A DNA stretch of 64,000 nt from Pedobacter sp. Its GTDB lineage: Bacteria; Bacteroidota; Bacteroidia; Sphingobacteriales; Sphingobacteriaceae. A program made the position numbers and the translations under genes. The notes below the pieces were generated by a model, which saw only the letters and a program-made list of their open reading frames with translations, did no database searches and was not told the origin of the DNA. The stretch is taken from the NCBI GenBank assembly GCA_014378705.1, contig JACMND010000031.1, positions 18,666 to 82,665 on the forward strand, given 5' to 3'. Of the stretch, positions 1-10,075 are shown in pieces; positions within the stretch are counted from its first letter, which is position 1; each line of letters starts with the position of its first letter.

Positions 1-1
1 A

Positions 2-61
2 AAAATGTCTGCAAGCGAAGCCATGAAGTTTGTGGTCTCCGGAGGTATCAGCCATATTTAG
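2..61 (+). CDS. C-terminal fragment of a DUF502-like protein (5' part outside window)
   Basis: Frame 2 reads KMSASEAMKFVVSGGISHI*, resembling the conserved C-terminus of DUF502 proteins. Confidence 0.5.
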   Translation, partial: KMSASEAMKFVVSGGISHI

Positions 62-91
62 ATCTCCATTCCACCCCGGATTACAAAGTAC

Positions 92-301
92 ATAAACCCG
101 ATGGTATCGGCAGCCCCCGGGTTTTTACCGGGGCTATAGTGAATAGCGGGACTAACTTTAATCTGACACTTAGCCCTGCTTTGCTAAAATAATCTTAAGG
201 ATTTGTAAAGCAATTTCTGTGCTTCTCGGGTTTTATATTCCCGCTATCCGTGCAAGCCTCCCGGTAAAAACCGGGATGACTTTTACTTCTATCGGGTTTA
301 T
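92..301. repeat. MITE-like inverted-repeat element, copy A
   Basis: Perfect 11-bp terminal inverted repeats ATAAACCCGAT (92-102) / ATCGGGTTTAT (291-301); inner arms GGTTTTTACCGGG...ATAGCGGGA / TCCCGCTAT...CCCGGTAAAAACC; homologous to 62698-62906 and, over one half, to 18971-19033. Confidence 0.8.
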
Positions 302-360
302 TTTAGTCAGCTCCGCCTTTCATGGATAAAAAAGTAATAGCCTACTAGGGGTTAAACTTT

Positions 361-2418
361 TTAAATGCTCTTACTTTTACCGATGGCTATGCGATATAAA
401 GCCAATCCCATTATCACAAAGAAGATAAAACCTAAAATTTGGTAACCGCCGGTTCCGAGCATCCCGGTTAAGGGTTCTTCCAGGTTCATTCTTTCAACCG
501 GGTTAGCGGTAGTCGGAAAAGCTTTTAGAAATGCATAAATAACACCCATTAAAGCACCACCGGCTACTAAACCTGTCGCGAACAGGCTTCCTCTTCCCAA
601 TTCATCATCTTCTGAAACTAGTTTTTTACGTTTAGCTCTTAAATCCACAAGCCCTTTTATAGCACCTCCTGCAAAAATCGGCAGTGTTGTAGAAAGTGGT
701 AAATAAGCACCTACAGCAAATGAAAGGGATTTAACACCGCACAATTCCATGGTTATGGATAGAAATACACCAACCAGCACAAACTGCCAGTCGAGGTTAA
801 AGGATAACAAGCCTTTAATTAGCGTAGCCATTAAAGTGCCTTGCGGAGCGGGGTAAAGATCGGTACCTATTGCATGTTGTATTCCCTGGGCAAGCATTTC
901 AGGTGTCGGGCGGTCTAAAATTGATAATGTAACACCAATAATTACTGCTGATACAATCGCACCTATAAACAGTGCAATTTGCTGATATTTGGGAGTCGCA
1001 CCTACAATATAACCAGTTTTTAAATCCTGAGAAGTTGCGCCGGCATTCGCGGCAGCGATACAGATCATACTTCCAACTACTAAAGCCATTGGTTCATAAA
1101 GTTCACCAGTCCAACCCACGCTTATAAAAATCAAACAGGTTCCCATCAAAGTAGCGATTGTCATCCCGGAAATAGGATTCGATGAAGAACCGATCAAACC
1201 AACAATTCTACTTGAGACAGTTACAAAGAAAAAACCGAAGACAATAACAAGGACACCGATCAGTAATTTGTTTAAAATTGAATCGCCGGGCACCTGAGGG
1301 AGGATTACCATGAGCACCACCAGCGCAACACTTCCAAAAATGACGGTTTTGAATGAAAGATCATCGTCTGTCCGCTTTACCGCTAATTTCTGGTCTTTTG
1401 TCTTGTTAATAGAAGCGAGGCTTGATTTAAAAGATGAAACTATGGTTGGGATGGTTTTAATAAGGGTAATAAAACCGCCAGCCGCCACAGCACCTGCGCC
1501 AATCTGCCGGATGTAAGCCCTGTAAATAGCCGCTGCAGTATCTGTAAAAGATTTTGTTGCGGGATCCCAGCCGCCTGGGCCGCCCGGGGTGAGAACATCC
1601 TTAAGATAACCCAGCTTAACTAACTGTAAAGCAATGGTTTCACCCGGAACTAAAGAAGCCAATAGAGGGATTAATCCCAGCCATGCAAGCACACCGCCCG
1701 CTACCAACACTCCCGCTATTTTCGGACCAATGATGTAACCTACACCCATATATTCTGGTGTAATTTCGCCGTTTACAGTAGCTGAGGGGAAATATTTATT
1801 GGTTTGTGAAGTAACCCAGGCCGGGGTTTCGGCAATTATATGAAAGATTTTTTGAAGTATCGCGTAAGCAAATGCAAAACCCAAACCATAGTAGGCGGTT
1901 TTGGCAAAATCGCCGCCTTTTTCTCCTGCGATTAAAACAGATGCACAAGCAGTTCCTTCGGGGTAAGGCAAAGCACCATGTTCATCAACAATTAACGATT
2001 TCCGTAAAGGGATCATCATTAATGTTCCCAGAATCCCACCTAAAGCAGCCAGAAAAAAGATAGGCCAGTAAGAAAAAAAACCTTCTCCACCACTTCCTGC
2101 AGAAAGAAAAATAAATCCCGGAAGGGTAAAAACCACACCGGCGGCTATGGATTCGCCGGCCGAACCGGTGGTTTGAATAATGTTGTTTTCAAGGATGGTC
2201 GTTTTAAAAAACTTACGACCAACGGAAATGGCCAGAACGGCAATCGGTATAGAGGCCGAAACGGTCAGTCCGGCTTTGAGAGCAAGATAAACAGTGGCCG
2301 CCCCGAATATAACACCAAATACGGCTCCTAATAAAATAGATTTAACGGTGAATTCAGCTACGCGGCTATTGGCGTCAATGTATGGTTTAAATTGTTTTTG
2401 AGTCTGAATGTCTTGCAT
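361..2418 (-). CDS. OPT family oligopeptide transporter
   Basis: 685 aa multi-TM protein with OPT-type motifs (GAVFGVIFGAATVYLALKAGLTVSASIPIAVL; LPYPEGTACASVL). Confidence 0.9.
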   Translation of the reverse strand: MQDIQTQKQFKPYIDANSRVAEFTVKSILLGAVFGVIFGAATVYLALKAGLTVSASIPIAVLAISVGRKFFKTTILENNIIQTTGSAGESIAAGVVFTLPGFIFLSAGSGGEGFFSYWPIFFLAALGGILGTLMMIPLRKSLIVDEHGALPYPEGTACASVLIAGEKGGDFAKTAYYGLGFAFAYAILQKIFHIIAETPAWVTSQTNKYFPSATVNGEITPEYMGVGYIIGPKIAGVLVAGGVLAWLGLIPLLASLVPGETIALQLVKLGYLKDVLTPGGPGGWDPATKSFTDTAAAIYRAYIRQIGAGAVAAGGFITLIKTIPTIVSSFKSSLASINKTKDQKLAVKRTDDDLSFKTVIFGSVALVVLMVILPQVPGDSILNKLLIGVLVIVFGFFFVTVSSRIVGLIGSSSNPISGMTIATLMGTCLIFISVGWTGELYEPMALVVGSMICIAAANAGATSQDLKTGYIVGATPKYQQIALFIGAIVSAVIIGVTLSILDRPTPEMLAQGIQHAIGTDLYPAPQGTLMATLIKGLLSFNLDWQFVLVGVFLSITMELCGVKSLSFAVGAYLPLSTTLPIFAGGAIKGLVDLRAKRKKLVSEDDELGRGSLFATGLVAGGALMGVIYAFLKAFPTTANPVERMNLEEPLTGMLGTGGYQILGFIFFVIMGLALYRIAIGKSKSI

Positions 2419-2527
2419 TTTTGTGGGTTTGATTTTGTGTTTGGTCGTTGATTTAAAGATAGTTTTTTTGCGGACATTCTTACCAGCAGCAAAAACTACG
2501 AATGAAGCGTACCTTTATTGCTTAATT

Positions 2528-3019
2528 ATGGAAAAACAAAAAGTAGTATTTCTTGATCGGGATGGGGTTTTAAATAAAGAGATGGGCGATTACGTTTGTC
2601 GATTAGAGGATTTTATAATTTTAGAACATAATTTTGAGCCATTAAAGAAATTGCAGGAGCGTGGTTTTTTGTTGATCGTGATCACCAACCAGGGAGGCTT
2701 AGCCAAGGGCTGGTACTCAGAAAAAACTTTAGGGAAAATGAATAAGGCTTTGAAAGATACCTATGCTGAACAAGGAATTGAACTAATTGAAGTTTACTAC
2801 TGCAATCATCATCCGGAATATAATGGGAAATGTTTATGCCGAAAGCCGGGATCAATGATGCTGGAAAAAGCAATTGGACGTTTTAATATTGATGCGTCTA
2901 AGTCCTATTTTATTGGCGACAGGGAACGTGATGTGCTAGCCGGAGAAGCCGCAGGAGTTAAGGGAATATTAATAGAAAGCGATCAGCCAATTTCGGACGT
3001 GATGGAACAAATTACATAA
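2528..3019 (+). CDS. gmhB: HAD-IIIA phosphatase, D-glycero-D-manno-heptose-1,7-bisphosphatase-like
   Basis: VVFLDRDGVLNKE motif, Cys-rich CNHHPEYNGKCLCRKP loop, FIGDRERDVLAG; conserved start is MEKQKVVFLDRDG at 2528, not the track start 2408. Confidence 0.75.
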   Translation: MEKQKVVFLDRDGVLNKEMGDYVCRLEDFIILEHNFEPLKKLQERGFLLIVITNQGGLAKGWYSEKTLGKMNKALKDTYAEQGIELIEVYYCNHHPEYNGKCLCRKPGSMMLEKAIGRFNIDASKSYFIGDRERDVLAGEAAGVKGILIESDQPISDVMEQIT

Positions 3020-3040
3020 ATAAGCTTTGCAGCTGAGAAA

Positions 3041-4018
3041 TTAACTAAGGGATTTCTTCCTTAAAACATCCTCAATAATCTTATTTGCGTGTTCCCGTGA
3101 ATTTTCAATAAACCACAAATGAGTTTCCATACCGCCACAAATCACACCGGCTAGATAGATGCCTTTCTGGTTCGTTTCCATTGTTTCCGCATTGTACTCA
3201 GGCTGCTTTTTTGTATCCTCAGAAAGCTTGATGCCCAGTTTATCAAGAAATCCAAAATCAGGCTGGTAGCCGGTCAAGGCTAAAACATAATTGTTCGGGA
3301 TAATTTGAATACCTTCCGGTGTTTGCAATTCAACTTCATCCTGCCTGATTGCAACAAGATTTGAATTAAAAAAAACTTTGATACTACCCTCTTTAATCCG
3401 GTTCACGATATCAGGCCTTACCCAATATTTAACACGCTCACCTATTTCCGGAGATCGTACAACCATGGTTACCTCAGCTCCTTTGCGGTAAGTTTCTAAT
3501 GCGGCGTCAACCGATGAATTGCTGGCCCCAACTACTACCACCTTTTGCATCGCGTAAAAATGAGGGTCGCCATAGTAATGCCGTACTTTTTGTAATTCTT
3601 CTCCAGGAATATCCAGGTAACTGGGTATATCATAAAAACCAGTAGATATGATGATGTTTTTAGCCTGGTAATTTGATTTTGAGGTCTTTACGCTATAGTT
3701 GCCATCTTTTTTTACGTTCGACTCTACCTTCTCAAAAAGATTGATATTCAAATTAAATTTTAAGGCTACCCGTCGGTAATATTCCAATGCTTCGGCCCGT
3801 GTTGGTTTTATATTGTTAGATACAAACGGAATATTACCGATTTCCAGTTTATCAGAGGTAGAAAAAAAGGTCATGTTTACCGGATAATTATACAGAGAAT
3901 TCACAAGGCAGCCTTTTTCAACGATAATGTAAGAAAGGCCATTTTTTTGAGCCTCTATTCCGCAAGCCATTCCAATCGGTCCGGCACCAATAATTAAAAC
4001 GTCAAGAATTTCAGTCAT
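3041..4018 (-). CDS. ypdA: YpdA family FAD-dependent oxidoreductase (putative bacillithiol disulfide reductase)
   Basis: DVLIIGAGPIGMACGIEAQKNGLSYIIVEKG; NYPVNMTFFSTSDKLEIG is typical of YpdA. Confidence 0.85.
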   Translation of the reverse strand: MTEILDVLIIGAGPIGMACGIEAQKNGLSYIIVEKGCLVNSLYNYPVNMTFFSTSDKLEIGNIPFVSNNIKPTRAEALEYYRRVALKFNLNINLFEKVESNVKKDGNYSVKTSKSNYQAKNIIISTGFYDIPSYLDIPGEELQKVRHYYGDPHFYAMQKVVVVGASNSSVDAALETYRKGAEVTMVVRSPEIGERVKYWVRPDIVNRIKEGSIKVFFNSNLVAIRQDEVELQTPEGIQIIPNNYVLALTGYQPDFGFLDKLGIKLSEDTKKQPEYNAETMETNQKGIYLAGVICGGMETHLWFIENSREHANKIIEDVLRKKSLS

Positions 4019-4351
4019 AAAAATTTACAATTTAACATTGATTGACAGAGATCAGAATTTTTAAAATAAGCTTCAACCAGTGCTATGTTAATCCTTTTCA
4101 GGATTCGGTCACTATTTCTAATTAATCGTTTGGTTTATGCTTCCAAACACACTGTTCACAGCATCTTTCCGCGTTACTTTACTCCTTCAGAAAGCCAAAA
4201 AGAATGCCAGTTACATTGTTGACGCACCCAAATTCTTAAAAATTTGTAAGGAACTTAAAAAAATGGCAATCAATAAATAATCAGTTATAAATCAAAAAAA
4301 ATAAAGGCCTATTAATTCAGGCCCTTATCTTAGTTTATAAAAGTTATTTAT

Positions 4352-5011
4352 TTATTGTCCGGCAGCCTTTGCATGATCTGCAAGAAACTGTTGTAATCCG
4401 CTGTCTGTTAATGGGTGTTTTAACAACGCTAATATAGCTGATAAAGGGCCCGTCATCACATCGGCACCCAATTTTGCACAATCAATAATGTGCATCGGGT
4501 GGCGAACGGAGGCAGCCAATATCTGAGTTTGAAACCCGTAGTTATCGTAAATTAACCGAATATCAGAAATTAGTCCGAGTCCATCAGTAGAAATATCATC
4601 CAACCGACCGATAAAAGGCGAAACATAGGTGGCTCCGGCTTTGGCGGCCAGTAACGCCTGACCAGCAGAGAAAACCAGCGTGCAATTGGTTTTAATCCCT
4701 TTCGAAGAGAAGTATTTAATGGCCCGAATTCCTTCTTTGATCATTGGCACTTTAACCACGATTTTAGGATTTAAAGCCGCTAAAATTTCACCTTCTTTAA
4801 TAATTGTAGCATAGTCAATAGCAATTACCTCGGCACTTACATCGCCCTCCACAATATCACAAATTGCTTTGTAATGGTTAATGATGTTATCATGGCCGGT
4901 AATTCCTTCTTTGGCCATTAGCGATGGGTTTGTTGTTACGCCGTCTAAAACACCTAAATCCTGTGCTTCTCTAATCTGCACAAGGTTTGCGGTATCGATA
5001 AAAAACTTCAT
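4352..5011 (-). CDS. fsa: Transaldolase / fructose-6-phosphate aldolase-like
   Basis: [36 protein letters not shown], typical of small transaldolase/FSA proteins. Confidence 0.9.
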   Translation of the reverse strand: MKFFIDTANLVQIREAQDLGVLDGVTTNPSLMAKEGITGHDNIINHYKAICDIVEGDVSAEVIAIDYATIIKEGEILAALNPKIVVKVPMIKEGIRAIKYFSSKGIKTNCTLVFSAGQALLAAKAGATYVSPFIGRLDDISTDGLGLISDIRLIYDNYGFQTQILAASVRHPMHIIDCAKLGADVMTGPLSAILALLKHPLTDSGLQQFLADHAKAAGQ

Positions 5012-5130
5012 AGTATTAAGTTAAAAATGAAATAGGATTTTTTGGTTTTCTTACTGAAAGATAGATTCTTGTTTTTACGAATATTATATCTTGCTGACGA
5101 GCTATTCCTGATCAGCTGATTACTTTAAAA

Positions 5131-5232
5131 AAAAATGGGCAAGCCCCTTTTATCGCACCGCTCAACCTCTTACCCTTGCTGCGTTCCCACCCTGGGGGAA
5201 TTCAAAGGGAGCTGGTCGTAAAAGACTTACCC
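5131..5232 (-). ncRNA. ffs: Bacterial small signal recognition particle RNA (4.5S-like)
   Basis: Minus strand contains CCCAGGGTGGGAACGCAGCAAGGGTA (SRP domain IV-like) closed by GGGTAAGTCTTTTA...TAAAAGGGGCTTGCCC and followed by a T tract; TACTTTTG promoter box just upstream (5237-5244). Confidence 0.85.
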
Positions 5233-5367
5233 GCCACAAAAGTAACAATTTTTGAATCACAGGATTATTAAAATCTATTTTCAAATAATATGTTTCGTTA
5301 TTTAAGATACATATCTGAATATCAGGACAAATAATTTTCATAATCTAAGTGTAATTTATACACCTTG

Positions 5368-5394
5368 AAATAGCAATAAGCCTGCTATTTTTTT
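5368..5394 (+). terminator. Terminator-like hairpin upstream of gltB
   Basis: AAATAGCA-ATAAGCC-TGCTATTT followed by TTTT. Confidence 0.4.
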
Positions 5395-5422
5395 AGATTT
5401 ATACCAAATTATTCTGCTAATA

Positions 5423-5455
5423 TTATCAAATTGTCAAAAATTCTCAATTTGATAA
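5423..5455. promoter_or_regulatory. Perfect spaced dyad upstream of gltB, candidate operator
   Basis: TTATCAAATTG-N11-CAATTTGATAA; arm centres 22 bp apart. Confidence 0.5.
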
Positions 5456-5546
5456 GAAGAAAAATGAACGATTGACAATTATTTTTATTGATTAAGCAAA
5501 AGCTTTTGAATTTCTTATTTTAGAGGTTCCAAATTAACCAAATGAT

Positions 5547-8500
5547 ATGAAGGCAGAGGGAAAGAAAACAAAGCAGGGTCTATACAAGGAAGAGTTTGAG
5601 CATGATGCCTGTGGAGTTGGTTATATCGCCCAAATTAAAGGAATAAAATCGCATAAAATTGTTTCTGATTGTTTAACCATTCTTGAAAATATGGAGCACC
5701 GCGGCGCATGTGGTTGTGATCCTGATTCGGGTGATGGGGCAGGTATATTAATCCAACTCCCCCATAAATTTTTTAAACAAGTTTGTAATGAAATCAACAT
5801 AATTTTACCAGAACCTGGTCAATATGGGGTAGGAATGCTTTTTTTACCTAAGAAACCCACTTTAAAAGAAGCTTGCCGTAACGCCATCAATAAAGTAGCT
5901 CAAAAATCTGGATTGCAGGTTTTGGGATATAGAAAGGTTCCGGTACAAACGGCAGGTATAGGCGAAACAGCTCTTTCGGCGGAACCCGATATGGAACAGA
6001 TCTTTATTAAAAGACCTGAGCACATTATTAAACCAGAAGATTTTGAACGTAAACTTTACGTTTTCAAGAATTTCATCAGTAAATCTGTTGCCGAAGTTGT
6101 AAAGCCAGGTGACCAGCAATTTTATGTAAGTTCTTGCTCTCAGCATACCATCATTTATAAAGGGCAGCTAACCAGTAAGCAGGTTCGCAATTACTTTATA
6201 GATCTGGAAGACGAAAGGGTACGATCTGCTTTTGGCATGGTCCATTCCCGGTTCTCCACCAATACTTTTCCTTCATGGAAATTAGCCCAGCCTTTTCGTT
6301 TTATATCCCATAATGGTGAGATTAACACGCTTAAAGGAAATTTGAACTGGTTCTATTCAGGCATTCGATCTTTTGCCAGTCCTTTTTTTAGTAAAGAAGA
6401 AATGGACACGCTCCTTCCGGTGATAGACAATAATCAGTCTGATTCCGCCTGTCTGGACAATGTGGTGGAGCTGCTTTATCATTGTGGTAGATCATTGCCG
6501 CATGTAATGATGATGCTTATTCCAGAAGCCTGGGATGGAAATGAGCAGATGGATCCGTTAAAAAAGGCATTTTATGAGTATCACGCCACCCTTGTCGAAC
6601 CCTGGGATGGACCGGCCGCCGTCACCTTTACAGATGGCCGGATTATAGGCGCTACTCTTGATCGCAATGGTTTAAGGCCGTTGAGGTATATGATTACAAA
6701 TGACGATCGGATTATTGTTGCTTCCGAGGCGGGTGTTTTAATTACGGATGAAGCAATTATTATAAAGAAAGGCCGGTTGCAGCCTGGGAAGATGCTGATT
6801 ACGGATATTAAAAAAGGTAAAATATTATCTGATGAAGAAGTAAAAAATGAAATTATTAACAAACAACCCTATTCTCAATGGCTTGAAAATTATAAAATCC
6901 GTTTGGAAGAACTTGCCGAACCACGTGTTGCTTTTACCCAATTATCCAATGAATCTATTTTTAAGTATCAACAGGTTTTTGGTTATACAAGAGAAGACAT
7001 TGAAACAATTATTAAACCCATGGCCGTTGGCGGAAAAGAGCCGATCGGGTCTATGGGAACAGATATTCCGCTTGCCGTTTTATCAGACCGCCCTCAGCAT
7101 CTGAGCAACTATTTTAAACAGCATTTCGCCCAGGTTACCAATCCGCCTATCGATCCCATAAGAGAAAGACTGGTAATGAGTTTGGTGGGGTTTATGGGAA
7201 ATAACGGTAATCTACTTGATGAGGATAAAATGCATTGCCATTGTGTTGCTTTAAAACAACCCATACTCGATAACATTGAACTTGAAAAACTCCGTAGTAT
7301 TGATACCGGTTTATTTCATGCTAAAACCCTGCAAACTTATTTTAAGGCCGATAAACAAAACGGTTCACTTCAAAGAGGTTTAGAAAGATTGTGTCGTTAC
7401 GCAGAGGATGCCGTACATGATGGTTTCGAAGTTCTGATTCTTTCAGACCGTGCCCTTGATTCTGAGCATGCCGTTATTCCCTCACTATTAGCTGCTTCGG
7501 CCGTTCATCATCATTTAATCGGTAAAGGTTTACGCGGAGCTGTGGGTTTGGTTGTCGAAGCTGGCGATGTGTGGGAAGTTCATCACTTTGCCTGTCTGAT
7601 CGCTTTCGGTGCTACCGCAATAAATCCTTACTTAGCATTGGCATCAATAGCTAAACTTAAATCAGATGAAAAGATTGATAATAGTTTAGAAACAAGCATT
7701 TTATGTAAAAATTATATTAAGGCTGTTGGTGATGGTTTGCTAAAGATTTTTTCTAAGATGGGAATTTCTACGCTTCAATCTTACCACGGTTCACAGGTTT
7801 TTGAGATTGTTGGAATTCAACAAAAAGTGATTGACAAATACTTTTGCGGTGTGGTAACCAGATTAGAAGGTTTGGATTTGGATGATATCGCTCAGGAAGC
7901 ATTATGCAAACATTTTAGTGGATTTACCAGCCTAAGTTCGGTAGATCATTTATTGGCCGAAGGCGGTGTTTATCAATGGAAGCGCAGGGGAGAAGCGCAT
8001 CTTTTTAATCCTCAAACGGTTCATTTACTACAGCACGCAACCCGGAGCAACAACTACGAGGTTTATAAAAATTACGCCAAACTAATTAATGAACAAACGG
8101 AAACCAGGTATACCATACGCGGTTTATTGGGATTTGCGCACCATCGTCAGCCCGTTGCGATTGAAGATGTAGAGCCTGTTGAGGAGATCATGAAACGTTT
8201 TGCCACCGGTGCAATGTCATTTGGATCCATCTCTCATGAAGCCCATAGTACGCTTGCGATTGCTATGAACAGCATTGGGGCAAAAAGTAATACTGGAGAG
8301 GGCGGCGAAGATGAGCTTAGGTACCAATTATTACCAAATGGCGATTCCATGCGTTCATCTATAAAGCAGATCGCTTCCGGCAGGTTTGGCGTAACGGCCA
8401 ATTATCTGGCCAATGCCGATGAACTACAGATAAAAATGGCTCAGGGTGCCAAACCGGGTGAAGGAGGCCAGCTTCCGGGAGATAAAGTGGATGAATGGAT

Positions 8501-10073
8501 AGCAAAAGTTCGCCATGCTATACCTGGGGTAGGATTGATTTCTCCTCCGCCACACCATGATATTTACTCAATTGAAGATCTGGCCCAGTTAATTTTCGAT
8601 CTTAAAAATTCAAATCGTGAGGCCAGGATCAGTGTAAAGCTCGTTTCAAAATCAGGTGTAGGCACCATCGCCGCTGGTGTAGCAAAGGCTCATGCCGACG
8701 TAATCCTGATCTCTGGTTTTGATGGCGGTACCGGAGCTTCTCCTTTAACATCCGTTGTACATGCTGGTTTGCCATGGGAATTGGGACTGGCTGAAGCACA
8801 ACAAACACTTGTCAAAAATAAATTAAGAAGCCGTGTAGTATTGCAGGCTGACGGGCAGATGAAAACCGGGAGAGACATTGCCATTGCTACTTTGCTTGGC
8901 GCTGAAGAATGGGGCGTTGCTACGGCTGCTCTTGTAGCGGGAGGCTGTATTATGATGCGTAAATGTCATTTAAATACTTGCCCTGTTGGGGTGGCAACGC
9001 AAGATCCTGAACTTAGAAAATTGTTTAGCGGTAAACCGGAGCATATTGTAAACTTATTTCGTTTTATTGCCGAAGAGTTACGTGAAATTATGGCAGAACT
9101 TGGTTTTCGGACCATAAACGACATGGTTGGAAGAGTTCATTTTTTAAAAATGAATGATATAGACCACTGGAAAGTGAAAAATTTGGATCTTTCAGAGTTG
9201 CTTTACGCGATGGACAATCCTTCAGGGCTAACCTTATACAATAGTGAAAAACAAGATCATGGAATAAGTAATGTGCTTGACTGGCAATTATTAAATGTTG
9301 CAGAAAAAGCGATTGCTACAAGGGAACCGATATTCGCAAATTTTCAAATCAGAAATACAGACCGAACTACCGGAACTATTTTATCCCATGAAATAACTAA
9401 AAAATACCAGTCTGCCGGACTCCCTCAAAATACCATTAACTATAAGTTCCGTGGATCGGCCGGACAAAGCTTTGGTGCCTTTTGCACAAAAGGAATTTCA
9501 TTTGAACTAAGCGGAGAAGCTAATGACTATGTCGGCAAAGGTCTTTCCGGTGCGCAGTTAGCCATTTATCCTGATAAGAGAAGCAAATTATTGCCACAGG
9601 ATAATATGATTATCGGTAACGTCGCTTTGTACGGTGCTACCTCCGGAGAATTATTTGTACGCGGGCAAGCCGGAGAACGTTTTGCGGTTCGAAATTCGGG
9701 CGCAACTGCAGTAGTTGAAGGAGTTGGAGATCATGGCTGTGAATACATGACCGGTGGCCGTGCGTTGATTTTAGGAAAAACAGGAAGGAATTTTGCCGCA
9801 GGCATGAGCGGAGGTATTGCCTGGATTTACAATCCGGATAAAACTTTTGCTCAAAATTGCAATCAGGAAATGGTAGATCTGGATCCATTGTCTGATAATG
9901 ACTCAGAACAAATATTGCAACTGTTACGGAAACATGTTCAGCTTACAGAAAGCAAGCTGGCCACACGGTTGATAAAAGAATGGCAGCATGAAGTTTTAAA
10001 TTTTATAAAAGTTTATCCCAAAGAGTATAAACGAATTCTGAATCAATCAAAGGTTCAACAAGCAGCAAGTTAA
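5547..10073 (+). CDS. gltB: Glutamate synthase large subunit
   Basis: 1508 aa; HDACGVGYIAQIKG N-terminal glutaminase, GEGGEDELRY FMN domain, C-terminal GXGXG beta-helix region. Confidence 0.98.
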   Translation: MKAEGKKTKQGLYKEEFEHDACGVGYIAQIKGIKSHKIVSDCLTILENMEHRGACGCDPDSGDGAGILIQLPHKFFKQVCNEINIILPEPGQYGVGMLFLPKKPTLKEACRNAINKVAQKSGLQVLGYRKVPVQTAGIGETALSAEPDMEQIFIKRPEHIIKPEDFERKLYVFKNFISKSVAEVVKPGDQQFYVSSCSQHTIIYKGQLTSKQVRNYFIDLEDERVRSAFGMVHSRFSTNTFPSWKLAQPFRFISHNGEINTLKGNLNWFYSGIRSFASPFFSKEEMDTLLPVIDNNQSDSACLDNVVELLYHCGRSLPHVMMMLIPEAWDGNEQMDPLKKAFYEYHATLVEPWDGPAAVTFTDGRIIGATLDRNGLRPLRYMITNDDRIIVASEAGVLITDEAIIIKKGRLQPGKMLITDIKKGKILSDEEVKNEIINKQPYSQWLENYKIRLEELAEPRVAFTQLSNESIFKYQQVFGYTREDIETIIKPMAVGGKEPIGSMGTDIPLAVLSDRPQHLSNYFKQHFAQVTNPPIDPIRERLVMSLVGFMGNNGNLLDEDKMHCHCVALKQPILDNIELEKLRSIDTGLFHAKTLQTYFKADKQNGSLQRGLERLCRYAEDAVHDGFEVLILSDRALDSEHAVIPSLLAASAVHHHLIGKGLRGAVGLVVEAGDVWEVHHFACLIAFGATAINPYLALASIAKLKSDEKIDNSLETSILCKNYIKAVGDGLLKIFSKMGISTLQSYHGSQVFEIVGIQQKVIDKYFCGVVTRLEGLDLDDIAQEALCKHFSGFTSLSSVDHLLAEGGVYQWKRRGEAHLFNPQTVHLLQHATRSNNYEVYKNYAKLINEQTETRYTIRGLLGFAHHRQPVAIEDVEPVEEIMKRFATGAMSFGSISHEAHSTLAIAMNSIGAKSNTGEGGEDELRYQLLPNGDSMRSSIKQIASGRFGVTANYLANADELQIKMAQGAKPGEGGQLPGDKVDEWIAKVRHAIPGVGLISPPPHHDIYSIEDLAQLIFDLKNSNREARISVKLVSKSGVGTIAAGVAKAHADVILISGFDGGTGASPLTSVVHAGLPWELGLAEAQQTLVKNKLRSRVVLQADGQMKTGRDIAIATLLGAEEWGVATAALVAGGCIMMRKCHLNTCPVGVATQDPELRKLFSGKPEHIVNLFRFIAEELREIMAELGFRTINDMVGRVHFLKMNDIDHWKVKNLDLSELLYAMDNPSGLTLYNSEKQDHGISNVLDWQLLNVAEKAIATREPIFANFQIRNTDRTTGTILSHEITKKYQSAGLPQNTINYKFRGSAGQSFGAFCTKGISFELSGEANDYVGKGLSGAQLAIYPDKRSKLLPQDNMIIGNVALYGATSGELFVRGQAGERFAVRNSGATAVVEGVGDHGCEYMTGGRALILGKTGRNFAAGMSGGIAWIYNPDKTFAQNCNQEMVDLDPLSDNDSEQILQLLRKHVQLTESKLATRLIKEWQHEVLNFIKVYPKEYKRILNQSKVQQAAS

Positions 10074-10075
10074 TT

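Noticed and set aside
4137-4280. 47-aa + strand ORF MLPNTLFTASFRVTLLLQKAKKNASYIVDAPKFLKICKELKKMAINK between ypdA and fsa
   Set aside because: No recognisable family, no promoter box and AT-rich context; probably chance or a gene remnant
5862-6146. Antisense ORFs inside gltB (5862-6146, 6581-6862, 9637-9888 and similar)
   Set aside because: Fully overlap a certain coding gene on the opposite strand and show no independent motifs
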